From positions 62,001 to 126,000 of the forward strand of contig JAAWWF010000029.1 in NCBI GenBank assembly GCA_021404565.1: a stretch of 64,000 bases of DNA. Reading direction: 5' to 3'. Below are positions 44,662 through 53,030 of this stretch, in pieces. The notes under the pieces are model-generated. The model was not told the DNA's origin and made no database searches. It was given only the letters and a program-made list of their open reading frames with translations. Numbering within the stretch: the stretch's first letter is position 1; each line of letters opens with the position of its first letter. The translations under genes and the position numbers were made by a program. This DNA comes from Roseivirga sp. Its GTDB lineage: Bacteria > Bacteroidota > Bacteroidia > Cytophagales > Cyclobacteriaceae.

Positions 44662-45411
44662 TTAATTTTTTGCTACAAAGTCTGCTATCTGCTGCCAGGA
44701 AAGTTGCTCTACACTGAAATTCCAGTGACCACTCTCGTATTCTTTAGGATCAGTGAAAATATAGAAACTATCTCCTTTGTGTGGCCTGCTTAATTCACCT
44801 TTAGCCACTTTGTCGTCCCAGTCGCGCGATAAGTGCTGCAAAATGTAGGTTTTGTTGTCATTGTCATCATTCCACAAACCCTGCCTGTCCCAGCAGATTA
44901 CGGTTGAGAATTCACTTATCAGTGAGCTGGAAGAGAAGGGCAATCCATTTTCAGGCATGTCGAGTAGGTCCACTTTTACATCCTTACCATTGGGTCTCTG
45001 TCCTTTCTGATCTTTTTCAATATTATTCATAAAGGGCAAGATGGTTTCGAATGGGTTTTGCGTCCTGCTCTTTCCATTGGGGTCTTTTGTGATTACCCGT
45101 GTGACCACTTTATACTTTTTCTTTTCGATCCATTGCGGTAAAAGCTGGCCGATAGCCTTGGCACGTGCAATGCCTTCATCACTCAGGCGATGCCAGGGTA
45201 CCGTTACTTTTCCGCCAGGAATCGGGGTTGTGAGTTGAGAGTCTTGTGGATAAAGGCTTGAGTGGTCTTTGAAATACTTATACTCCTCATCCTTTGGGAT
45301 ATCCGCACCATCGTGATCCTTCTTGTATTGGTCATTTTCCGCATCGGTGGGCAGGTCCTGACCATGTCTTAATACGATCAGGACCGGACTGTATTCTGGT
45401 GAATTGCTCAT
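44662..45411 (-). CDS. histidine phosphatase superfamily protein
   Basis: A 249-aa protein with the catalytic RHG motif (LIVLRHGQDLP, residues ~12-20) and a later HRLSDEGIARAKAIGQLLPQW that fits the superfamily's second half (LSDEG...A). No signal peptide. Substrate unknown. It is the first gene of a two-gene unit with the GH16 glycosidase, an uncommon pairing. Function in the pair (for example acting on a phosphorylated glycan) is speculative. Confidence 0.75.
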   Translation of the reverse strand: MSNSPEYSPVLIVLRHGQDLPTDAENDQYKKDHDGADIPKDEEYKYFKDHSSLYPQDSQLTTPIPGGKVTVPWHRLSDEGIARAKAIGQLLPQWIEKKKYKVVTRVITKDPNGKSRTQNPFETILPFMNNIEKDQKGQRPNGKDVKVDLLDMPENGLPFSSSSLISEFSTVICWDRQGLWNDDNDNKTYILQHLSRDWDDKVAKGELSRPHKGDSFYIFTDPKEYESGHWNFSVEQLSWQQIADFVAKN

Positions 45412-45790
45412 GTTTTGGCTTTAGGTTTAATAATCTGACTAAGCTAAAACAGTACATTGCTTGCCCGTGACTCGTAATGAGCAGGCTTGTCTTCTCCATA
45501 ATAACTTATAGTATTGGCTTAGGTGTCCCTTTTTAAGAGATTGTCAGCTTTACATTATGAAGATGTAGAAAATATTCCATGTAGTAACGTAAGTATAAAG
45601 AAGATTGGTGCCTGACAGGACTGAATCTGGAGTAAGGCTTAAAGGACGACCGCTGTCCTTGATGATTATTTCCGATAACCACTCACCAATTCAGGCATCG
45701 GAGCTTTAGCGGAGATGTCACTAATTGCCTCCCTGTAAAAGGAATATTGGCAGGGATTTGATGTTGATAGATTGAGTACCTCAGCTTCGG

Positions 45791-45877
45791 CTACTTGCCC
45801 TTCGGTCTGAACACCTTGACCACCTCTTCAATGGCTTCAAGAAAAGGGCCTTTCATCAGGTCAATTGAGTCAATCCA
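45791..45877 (-). pseudogene. 3' fragment of a mogA-like gene
   Basis: The minus strand reads IDSIDLMKGPFLEAIEEVVK, then VFRPKGK and stop, closely similar to the end of the intact mogA at 47473 (CIDLIGGPFLEANEDVIK...). Nothing 5' of it remains. The gap 45412-46264 holds this, the next repeat and no intact gene I can support. Confidence 0.8.
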
Positions 45878-46044
45878 TCATAGCAAAAAGGGTTTTACGT
45901 TTTTAAATCGACATGGAAACAACTCTTATGAGCCTTTCTTGAGAAGAGTCAAATTCTCATTCCTTTTTGCGGCCAAAAAGGAATCAAAAACCCTTTCCGA
46001 AAACACCAAATCCAAGCTCGGTTTTTGCCGCACAAGGCACATGC

Positions 46045-46100
46045 GAGCCCGGGCCAACCGCCTTGTATTTCGCGCAGTTTTCGGTTTAACCGCCCTCCTT
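46045..46100. repeat. dispersed repeat, copy 1
   Basis: GAGCCCGGGCCAACC, then CTTGTATTTCGCGC, then TTTTCGGTTT and CCGCCCTCCTT. The same order recurs at 58963-59018. In the minus strand it can be read REIQ.GWPGL, a phrase that also appears in the spurious ORF of both copies. Confidence 0.65.
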
Positions 46101-46264
46101 CAGGTATATATTGTATTATTAGATACGCTCCCTGTAGTTCCATTTAAAGCAGCAGATAATGACCAAATGAAAAATGATACAAAGCTCAAATATTGCAGAC
46201 AGCAATTGTAAAGATTGGCGTGCCTAAATGTTAATTGTTCTTATTTTTTTCGATACAGGAATAT

Positions 46265-46582
46265 CTAGTCACAATAAGCAATAAGTCCGCTATTATCTCT
46301 TACAGTACTGTCAATAATATTGAAAAGTTTGTTTACCGATTTTATTTTCAATTCGTGTTCTCTCAATTGAGGATACTTTTCTAAAATCAAATCGTGCAGT
46401 TTTCTGGCCGATTGATAGTTCCATCTAAAATCCATCCAGTAATGAAACCTCTCTTCAATCAGACCCTTTTTCTTTAGGTCTTCAAATTCATCAAATGCTA
46501 AACCATCAACCCTCTCTAAATTGATTTTTTCCGGCCAATCTGGTTTGGGAATGTCGTCTGATATTTTATAAAAGTCTAGCAT
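46265..46582 (-). CDS. hypothetical protein, 105 aa
   Basis: Small soluble AT-rich gene starting MLDFYKISDDIPKPDWP. Helical with RFHYWMDFRWNYQSARKLHDLI in the middle. No family recognised. In the orphan island; may be an immunity-type or regulatory protein but this is not supported by any motif. Confidence 0.45.
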   Translation of the reverse strand: MLDFYKISDDIPKPDWPEKINLERVDGLAFDEFEDLKKKGLIEERFHYWMDFRWNYQSARKLHDLILEKYPQLREHELKIKSVNKLFNIIDSTVRDNSGLIAYCD

Positions 46583-46668
46583 TCTCCTTTGTGAATTTCG
46601 GCATAGTTAACAAACCTTTCTGTTTGGTAGAGTGGTCATAGTTTTTTTAACTATTATCAGATGGATTT

Positions 46669-47115
46669 CTAATTCAGCCTAATCGGCAAATTCATTACAT
46701 AACCTTCATCTGATTCAATTGTGACCGGCAGATTAATACTATCATTGTCCGCCTGGTCCCAGACGGATTTCAACCAATCACCCACCTCATCAGATAAAAT
46801 GTCATTTACCTCAAAGCTGGAGTCATCTGGGTCCATAAGAGGCACATTGGGCTTCACACCTTCTGGAGTATGAATTATATTAATTAAATCTGCAGTGGAT
46901 TTAATTGCTTTATTTAAAACATACAAATCAGGTCCTGATATAGATACCCGAACCCCAAAGGTTCCTTCTCCATCCTGATCGGGGGAAATCATTAATACAA
47001 TGCTATGAGTTTTTTCAGGTAAAGACTGAATTGTCAAGTTTAAGTTGTTTACCGCAACTGCTGAATTTTCGTCCAGTACTCTTCTTAATTCGATTATGTA
47101 ATCGTCCTCTTCCAT
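46669..47115 (-). CDS. hypothetical protein, 148 aa
   Basis: Acidic soluble protein starting MEEDDYIIELRRVLDENS. A hydrophobic beta-like stretch (HSIVLMISPDQDGEGTFGVRVSI) and an acidic C-terminus (LPVTIESDEGYVMNLPIRL) are visible. No family recognised with confidence. No signal peptide. Lies between the orphan island repeats. Confidence 0.5.
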   Translation of the reverse strand: MEEDDYIIELRRVLDENSAVAVNNLNLTIQSLPEKTHSIVLMISPDQDGEGTFGVRVSISGPDLYVLNKAIKSTADLINIIHTPEGVKPNVPLMDPDDSSFEVNDILSDEVGDWLKSVWDQADNDSINLPVTIESDEGYVMNLPIRLN

Positions 47116-47174
47116 TTAGCTTCAATCAGATAAAGTCTGGAGTACTACTATAGCAATGTGCGGTTCTTTCTCTT

Positions 47175-47241
47175 TAGCTAAGATTACATTTTAAAGTCAT
47201 CAGAACAATATAGTTTTGACGTTTCAGAACAATTATGGACA
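47175..47241. repeat. direct repeat shared with 43470-43537
   Basis: Second copy of the ~68-bp repeat; same order and orientation. Together with the ACTCAAAGTGG hairpin copies at 42166 and 47380 it brackets the island. The gap 47116-47472 has no gene I can support. Confidence 0.7.
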
Positions 47242-47472
47242 TTATTCTTTTGTGATTTTCAGGGAATGTATCTACAGCTAACATAGTCACAAGTCCAGTC
47301 TCCAGGCAGCAAGGGATGATGCTCCTGAACAACTTCCATTCGATTAATAGTCTGCGTTTAAAGAGATTGAATTCATCTGGCACTCAAAGTGGTTGGACGA
47401 ATGCATAAAGTGAGTATATCAGTACTGCCCTGACTGCCAATACCATTGTTTCAGTAAGCGATAAAGTCTGAA

Positions 47473-48003
47473 TTATTTACTCTTCGGTCTGAATACCTTT
47501 ATTACGTCTTCATTGGCTTCCAGAAAAGGGCCTCCGATCAGGTCGATGCAGTAGGGGATGGCAGGGAACACAGCATCGAGGCATTCGCGAATAGATTTAG
47601 GCTTACCCGGCAGGTTTACTACCAGGGTTTTACCTCGTATTCCTGCAGTTTGTCTTGAAAGTATGGCGGTAGGTACGTATTGCAGGCTTACCTGACGCAT
47701 CAGCTCACCAAAGCCGGGCAGCATTTTATCACAAACAGCTTCAGTGGCTTCCGGAGTGACATCACGCACGGCAGGTCCGGTACCACCAGTGGTTACAATC
47801 AGGCAGCATTTCTCCTTGGCGGCCATTTGCTTGATGGTACTCTCAATCAGGTATTGTTCATCAGGAATCACCTGGTATACAGGTTCCCATTCTGAGCTGA
47901 GGTAATCGTTGAGTGTATCAATGATGGCATGGCCTGAAATATCCTCGTAAACTCCCTTGCTCGCACGGTCTGAAACCGTAATTATCCCTATCCTGATCTT
48001 CAT
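47473..48003 (-). CDS. mogA: molybdopterin adenylyltransferase MogA/MoaB family
   Basis: A 176-aa protein (start ATG at 48003, MKIRIGIITVSDRAS) with the family's VTTGGTGPAVRDVTPEAT motif, which binds molybdopterin and the acidic residues for adenylylation, and the C-terminal LVVNLPGKPKSIRECLDAVFPAIPYCIDLI. Acts in molybdenum cofactor assembly. Other cofactor genes are not adjacent. A short paralogous 3' fragment lies 1.6 kb away. Confidence 0.9.
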   Translation of the reverse strand: MKIRIGIITVSDRASKGVYEDISGHAIIDTLNDYLSSEWEPVYQVIPDEQYLIESTIKQMAAKEKCCLIVTTGGTGPAVRDVTPEATEAVCDKMLPGFGELMRQVSLQYVPTAILSRQTAGIRGKTLVVNLPGKPKSIRECLDAVFPAIPYCIDLIGGPFLEANEDVIKVFRPKSK

Positions 48004-48052
48004 AGCTTTCAATTCGCCTGCAAGAAAGTCAGGTTGAAAGACTATTGCAATG

Positions 48053-48082
48053 ATTGAGTCCCAACTATTCGTTCTACCTTTG
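48053..48082 (+). promoter_or_regulatory. candidate housekeeping promoter of the DEAD-box gene
   Basis: ATTG (48053-48056), 18 bp, then TACCTTTG (48075-48082), matching the Bacteroidota -33 TTTG / -7 TAnnTTTG pattern. It lies 23 bp before the GTG start of the helicase. Confidence 0.5.
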
Positions 48083-48105
48083 CCTTTTCAAAAATTAATA
48101 AGACT

Positions 48106-49218
48106 GTGGCATCATTTTCTGAACTGGGTATATCAAAACAACTGATTAAAGGGCTTACCGAGCTGAACATACTGACTCCTACTGAAATTCAGCAGCAAGC
48201 TATTCCCATTTTATTGGGTGAGCGGACCGATTTTGTAGGGCAGGCACAGACAGGAACCGGTAAGACTGCGGCCTTTGGCCTGCCATTGCTGCAAAAGATC
48301 GATGCCAGCAAGAACGAAGTGCAGGGGCTGGTGATTGCGCCCACCCGTGAGCTTTGTCAGCAAATAGCCAAGCAGCTCTTCAAATTCACTAAGTACACAG
48401 ATAAAATCTTTGTCGAGGCCGTATATGGTGGGGCTGATATGAGCCTGCAGATCAAGCGACTGCAACGGCCTACGCATGTTATTGTGGCCACTCCGGGTCG
48501 TTTAATGGACCTTATCAACAAGAGCATCGTGGACCTAAGCCGGGTCAAGACGGTGATTTTAGATGAGGCAGACGAAATGCTGAGCATGGGTTTTAAGCAA
48601 GACATCCATGCTATACTGGATTATGTACCTGTAGAAAAGCATATCTGGCTTTTTTCAGCCACTATGCCAGAGGGTATTCGCGAGATCATCCGCAAGTTTC
48701 TGAACAATGATGCCAAGCGCATTGAGGTAGGGAGAAGTGCCGGTGTAAATGCCAATATCAGTCATGAATACCTTGTTTGTAATTCAAAGGACAAGGTGCA
48801 GGAGCTGTTGCATTTCCTGTCTTACAATGGAGGAGAACGTGGAATGATTTTTTGCCAGACCAAGCAGGCGGTAAGGCTTTTGACCAAGCAGCTACAGGCA
48901 CGCAACCTGATGGTGGAAGGCATAGAGGGTGATATGGGGCAACGTGACCGGGATAAGGTAATGCGCAAGTTTAAAAGCGAGAAGATTGACCTGCTGATCA
49001 CTACTGATATTTCGGCCAGAGGGATTGATGTAAAGGGTTTGAGCTTTGTGCTTCACTATCAGCTACCTCAGCAAAATGAATATTATACGCACCGAAGTGG
49101 TAGAACCGGGCGTGCCGGTATGAAGGGGAATTCGATTCTCTTTATCTCTGAAAAGGAAAAGCAGAAGGTGTACGAGTTGGCTAAACTGTTGAAAATCAAG
49201 ATCAATCCTTTGAATTGA
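48106..49218 (+). CDS. DEAD-box ATP-dependent RNA helicase
   Basis: A 370-aa superfamily 2 helicase with all motifs: Q motif (LGISKQLIKGL...TPTEIQQQAIP), I (AQTGTGKT), II (DEAD in ILDEADEML), III (SAT), and VI (HRSGRTGRAG). It lacks long RG- or Lys-rich tails, so it is a short RhlE/DeaD-like core. The start codon is GTG at 48106; the next ATG is far downstream inside motif Ia. Likely acts in ribosome assembly or mRNA turnover. Confidence 0.93.
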   Translation: MASFSELGISKQLIKGLTELNILTPTEIQQQAIPILLGERTDFVGQAQTGTGKTAAFGLPLLQKIDASKNEVQGLVIAPTRELCQQIAKQLFKFTKYTDKIFVEAVYGGADMSLQIKRLQRPTHVIVATPGRLMDLINKSIVDLSRVKTVILDEADEMLSMGFKQDIHAILDYVPVEKHIWLFSATMPEGIREIIRKFLNNDAKRIEVGRSAGVNANISHEYLVCNSKDKVQELLHFLSYNGGERGMIFCQTKQAVRLLTKQLQARNLMVEGIEGDMGQRDRDKVMRKFKSEKIDLLITTDISARGIDVKGLSFVLHYQLPQQNEYYTHRSGRTGRAGMKGNSILFISEKEKQKVYELAKLLKIKINPLN

Positions 49219-49264
49219 TATAAGCTCTTACTCATAAAAGTTTGTTATGTCAGATGACTCTGAC

Positions 49265-51010
49265 TTAAAAAAGCACCTGGTTGATCAAACTGGCCGTGAA
49301 AATGCTGAGTAAAAACCAGCCGATAAAGCCCTGAATGATACAGATGTACCTGGCAAGTCCACTGGTGGGAATGGTGCCAAAACCCAGGGTCACAAAGGCG
49401 TTAAGGCTCAGTGTCATAGCATTGAGCAGGCTCTTGAAAAATCCGAAAGACAACTTAAAGAACGGTTTTATGTATCCATGCTTGTTCTTCTCTACAAATG
49501 TGCGGTAATCATTGATCAGCTGTTTTTTACTTTTGGTATCCCATTCGCTGGGAAAGAAGAAATAGAAGATCGAGAAAACCAGTACTACGAATATTGAGAT
49601 TCTGATTGCTCTTGAAGGGTTGGTGCCGTAGTCTGTATAAAACCTGAGCAGGCCATTCAACCTCCATTGAATCCAGTTTTCCAGGCCCCCATGGGTTTTG
49701 TATTTATACCTCAACTGCCTGAGTTGTACATCCTTCATTTCTACATAAGTCTGATTGGCATCCCGAATCTGACCATTGTCTTTAAACACTTTATAGAGCC
49801 TGTAATAACTGGAGATAAAGCCCTGAAACATGTCTTCATCTTCAAAATCCTCGTCAGTTAAGCCCTGGTAAGTCGTAAAAGCTACATCAGATGTCTGGTT
49901 GAGTAGAGGAGCAATCTGCTCTTCAGGTATCTCATGCCCATCCAGCGGACTCGTGAGCATGGTGGCCAGTACGGAGGCTGAAGCGAGTTTAAAGCCTCCC
50001 AGGTCACGCCAGTGCATGTTGTTGTTCTTGCCCTGTAGTATGAGTTCTGTAAAGATGATATTGCCGGTGATCTCATTGTCCAGGAACATAAGCTGCCGTG
50101 ACACGGTGACTTCCGGATAAAACTGTGATTCGATCAGATTTTGGTCTATGGCCATGTATTCAAACTCGCCTTCTACAAAAATGAACTGCTCTTTGGCATC
50201 AGCATGGAATTTATTTTCAATCAGATAAAACTGATGGAGGTTGCCAAAGAAGTTGAAGCGTGCCTGGGTTCTGAAAATGGCGGGGTTAGGGGAGAAGCCT
50301 TCCATTGAAACGGGAATAGCCGAATCAATGGGTTCGAAGGTATTACCTTCCATATAGAAGTCGTTGTAGGTGCCTTTGAAGTGGACTTCGAAATTAGCTC
50401 CTTCACCAAACTTTGAGTCGTAGATCCAGAAGGTGCTGCTTATGCCTACATCAAAGAGTCGGTAGTGTCCGTTAAATTCGGTCTCATAGATTTCACTTCT
50501 GGTATGGTCATTTTGTAATTCCCTGTATTCACCAAAATGTGAGTTTTTGATCAGGAATGTACCCTTCACTTTGACGAGCTGAATGAGGGCGGTGTCGATG
50601 CGTACCGCGTTAAGGGTGAGGTAATCAAAGCTGCCTTGTACAATGGTCAGTTTGCTGAGGTTCAAAAACTGAATGGCGATTTGCTCACTTTGGAGGTCAT
50701 TGATGCTGATCTCGCGGACTTTGCTGATGATCCCCATGGTATCAGTAGCAATATCCATATCAAGTATGGCTTCGAGGCTGGCAATGAAATCTGTGGCCTC
50801 CGGGTCATTGGCGTATTCAGTTATGTCATCGATAATCTTTACATGGTCATAGGTCAGTTTTTTCTCATTTGACGAGATGATTTCTTTATAAACCTGAGAT
50901 AGTTTTAATGTCTTTGTGCCTTGAAAGGCTATAGCAGAGGAGAGTACAGCTAATAGAAGTGTCAGACAAAGAAATAGCTTTCTCCATCCGGGGATGATTT
51001 GGTGATGCAT
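49265..51010 (-). CDS. two-helix channel-like protein with large exported N-terminal domain
   Basis: From the ATG at 51010 (MHHQIIPGWRK) a signal peptide or first helix (LFLCLTLLLAVLSSAIAF) is followed by ~430 residues rich in strand-like repeats (FDYLTLNAVRIDTALIQLVKVKG, FDVGISSTFWIYDSKFGEGANF, FYMEGNTF) reminiscent of a right-handed beta-helix/pentapeptide-type solenoid. Near the C-terminus come TM1 (RISIFVVLVFSIFYFFF), a pore helix with filter-like TLGFGTIP (GFG near residue 545 in this numbering), and TM2 (IQGFIGWFLLSIFTASLI), as in Ion_trans_2 potassium channels. A longer start at 51064 is unlikely. Ion selectivity not proven. Confidence 0.75.
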   Translation of the reverse strand: MHHQIIPGWRKLFLCLTLLLAVLSSAIAFQGTKTLKLSQVYKEIISSNEKKLTYDHVKIIDDITEYANDPEATDFIASLEAILDMDIATDTMGIISKVREISINDLQSEQIAIQFLNLSKLTIVQGSFDYLTLNAVRIDTALIQLVKVKGTFLIKNSHFGEYRELQNDHTRSEIYETEFNGHYRLFDVGISSTFWIYDSKFGEGANFEVHFKGTYNDFYMEGNTFEPIDSAIPVSMEGFSPNPAIFRTQARFNFFGNLHQFYLIENKFHADAKEQFIFVEGEFEYMAIDQNLIESQFYPEVTVSRQLMFLDNEITGNIIFTELILQGKNNNMHWRDLGGFKLASASVLATMLTSPLDGHEIPEEQIAPLLNQTSDVAFTTYQGLTDEDFEDEDMFQGFISSYYRLYKVFKDNGQIRDANQTYVEMKDVQLRQLRYKYKTHGGLENWIQWRLNGLLRFYTDYGTNPSRAIRISIFVVLVFSIFYFFFPSEWDTKSKKQLINDYRTFVEKNKHGYIKPFFKLSFGFFKSLLNAMTLSLNAFVTLGFGTIPTSGLARYICIIQGFIGWFLLSIFTASLINQVLF

Positions 51011-51089
51011 GTATTTATTCGGCAGTAATGAACAGAAGGTGCATATAAAAAGCGGGGCTACCAAAACTCCGGTAGAATGCTTCTTATGG

Positions 51090-51917
51090 TTATAGGAGTT
51101 CTACGATTGAGCTAAAATCCTGCTTGTCTACCTTCATTTCGTTCTCTGTAGCTTCGTAGTAGTTGTTCTCAAACTCAATAAGTCTGATACTCGTGTCTTT
51201 GCTGTGAAGCCCGCTTGCCAGCCCGTGAAATATGTAAGTAGCCAGCTGGTTGTGAGAGACATGGAAGGTATTGAAATAACCTCCGCTAAAAAGACATACT
51301 CTGATGGTATTGATAGCCTTCAGTTCAAGACCATTGGGGCTATTGGCGCCAGTATAGTTCTGGTTATAATTCATTACCGCCCTGATGATGTTTTCAGCCG
51401 TGGCTTCAACGGCATTGAGAAAATCGTTGGGGGTGGAGTAGAGGTCACCCATGGGGGGCACCAGGTAGATCATGGCATAGTTGGCCGCTACCTCATAGGG
51501 TCGCAGGTGGTCTTTGAATACATCTACATAGACAATCCCATCATAATCGATACAGGCTGAGTCACTTGCGGGTTTTTGGATCAAGGAAAACTGCACAGGA
51601 GAATCCGGCTCGGGCGTATCGAGTACAGCGCTTTCATTTTCACCCACAATGCGGTGTAGGTACTTGTGTATTTTCTGATAAGGATGTCGGCCGACAAAGC
51701 CCTGCTGTGCACTAAGAATGCCATAAAATGCTCCGATCATTCCTTCCTGACCAACCTCAAACAGAGAGCCGGAGTAGGAGGTACCGGCATTGACAGATCC
51801 CATCATGGTATTGGTTTCAGCGGGCTGCGATTCGTAGAAGATTTCGCAAACTCTTGCGTGCTCAGGTTCGAGCAACTCAGCTTTTACCTGAGTACCGGGG
51901 AACTTGTTTAAGGTCAT
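51090..51917 (-). CDS. hypothetical protein, 275 aa, upstream of the channel-like gene
   Basis: Soluble protein of no recognised family, with no signal peptide. Visible strings: NAGTSYSGSLFEVGQEGMIGAFYGIL, DSACIDYDGIVYVDVFKDHLRPYEVAANYAMIYLVPPMGDLYSTP, and HVSHNQLATYIFHGLASGLHSKD. Its stop is 79 bp from the chosen channel start (25 bp if the longer start is used), on the same strand, so the two are probably co-transcribed and may work together. Confidence 0.6.
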   Translation of the reverse strand: MTLNKFPGTQVKAELLEPEHARVCEIFYESQPAETNTMMGSVNAGTSYSGSLFEVGQEGMIGAFYGILSAQQGFVGRHPYQKIHKYLHRIVGENESAVLDTPEPDSPVQFSLIQKPASDSACIDYDGIVYVDVFKDHLRPYEVAANYAMIYLVPPMGDLYSTPNDFLNAVEATAENIIRAVMNYNQNYTGANSPNGLELKAINTIRVCLFSGGYFNTFHVSHNQLATYIFHGLASGLHSKDTSIRLIEFENNYYEATENEMKVDKQDFSSIVELL

Positions 51918-52055
51918 ATACTGGTTTTAGTTTCGGTGCGTAAAGCACCATTCCAAATTACGAAAATTTATCGGATATGAGGATGGCCTGTAATGGCTGG
52001 CAAGAGCGGATCATTTGTCATTATGAATGCATGTTACTTTTTGATAAGTTTAGGT

Positions 52056-52643
52056 ATGAAGAGATTTTTCCCCCTTGCTATTCTGTTACTTTTTTGTGCT
52101 TGTTCTGAAGTAAGAACCTACCAGGTTGGTCAGATCAATACCTCCTTTGGCGAAATGCTGATCTGGCTCTATGATGAAACTCCGAAGCATAAAGAGGCTT
52201 TTATTGAGCTTGCTGAGGAAGGCTATTATGATGACTATACCTTCAATCGCGTCATCGATAAATTTGTGGCTCAGGGAGGTTGCCCGGATACGCCTGAAGG
52301 CTTTGCCTACTCTGTACACCTGCTGGAACCTGAATTCAGAGATGACATCAAGCATATTTACGGTGCGTTTGGAGCTGGCAGGGATGGTAATCCCGGTAAA
52401 CTCTCGGCTGCATGTCAATTCTATATTGTACAGAATGAAAATGGTCTGGCCAGGCTGGATGGAGACTATATGATCTATGGTCATGTGTTTAAGGGCATGG
52501 ACCTGGTGGATCAGATTGTAAAGGTAGAGACTGACTCTACGGATCAGCCTTTAACAGCTATCGAGCTGGATGTGAATGTGATTGAAATGACGGCTGCGGA
52601 GATTGAGGGCTATGGCTTTGAGATTCCTGTGGGGAGTAAGTAG
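52056..52643 (+). CDS. cyclophilin-type peptidylprolyl isomerase, lipoprotein
   Basis: ATG at 52056 gives a lipoprotein signal (MKRFFPLAILLLFCAC). The frame extends upstream to 51993 but that part is not signal-like. The cyclophilin domain is present: GEMLIWLYDETPKHKEAFIELAEEGYYDDYTFNRVI, VAQGGCPD, CQFYIV and ARLDGDYMIYGHVFKGMDLVDQI. Likely assists folding of periplasmic or outer membrane proteins. Followed by a tandem repeat. Confidence 0.88.
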   Translation: MKRFFPLAILLLFCACSEVRTYQVGQINTSFGEMLIWLYDETPKHKEAFIELAEEGYYDDYTFNRVIDKFVAQGGCPDTPEGFAYSVHLLEPEFRDDIKHIYGAFGAGRDGNPGKLSAACQFYIVQNENGLARLDGDYMIYGHVFKGMDLVDQIVKVETDSTDQPLTAIELDVNVIEMTAAEIEGYGFEIPVGSK

Positions 52644-52653
52644 GCTTGAGGTG

Positions 52654-52960
52654 AACCGCAAAGGGCACAGAGACACGCAAAGGTTGGGGTGGATAGGAGG
52701 ATTGGCCAGGATAACCGCAGAGAAGGCAGAAAAACGCAAAGGTTGGAGCGGATAGGAGTGTTGATCAACCGCCAAGGGCGCAGAGGAACGCAAAGTTTGG
52801 AATGGAATAGATTGTTGTCTAACCGCAGAGAACGCGAAGAGACGCTAAGGTCAGGGCGAATAGGATTGACTAATGTAGCCGCAGATAAACGCAAAGGTTG
52901 GGGCGGATAGGAGTGCAAATTAACCGCAAAGGACGTGGAGGAATGCAAAGGTTGGGCTAT
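52654..52960. repeat. degenerate tandem repeat, six units of ~40-59 bp
   Basis: Six units each begin A(A/G)CCGC, followed by CAAAGG/CAGAG, (G)AACGCAAAGGTTGG and GGCGGATAGGAGTG. They fill most of the 387-bp gap between the cyclophilin and the M28 peptidase stop. Units vary too much for a CRISPR array and have no fixed spacers. Confidence 0.75.
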
Positions 52961-53030
52961 GAACCCTAAATAAAACAATGAGCGAGATATCTCGTGTAGT
53001 GGGTGAAATATCTCGCTTATGTGAGGCTCC

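Noticed and set aside
52654-52960. Possible CRISPR array
   Set aside because: Units vary in length and sequence, there is no constant direct repeat with unique spacers of fixed size, and no cas genes are nearby.
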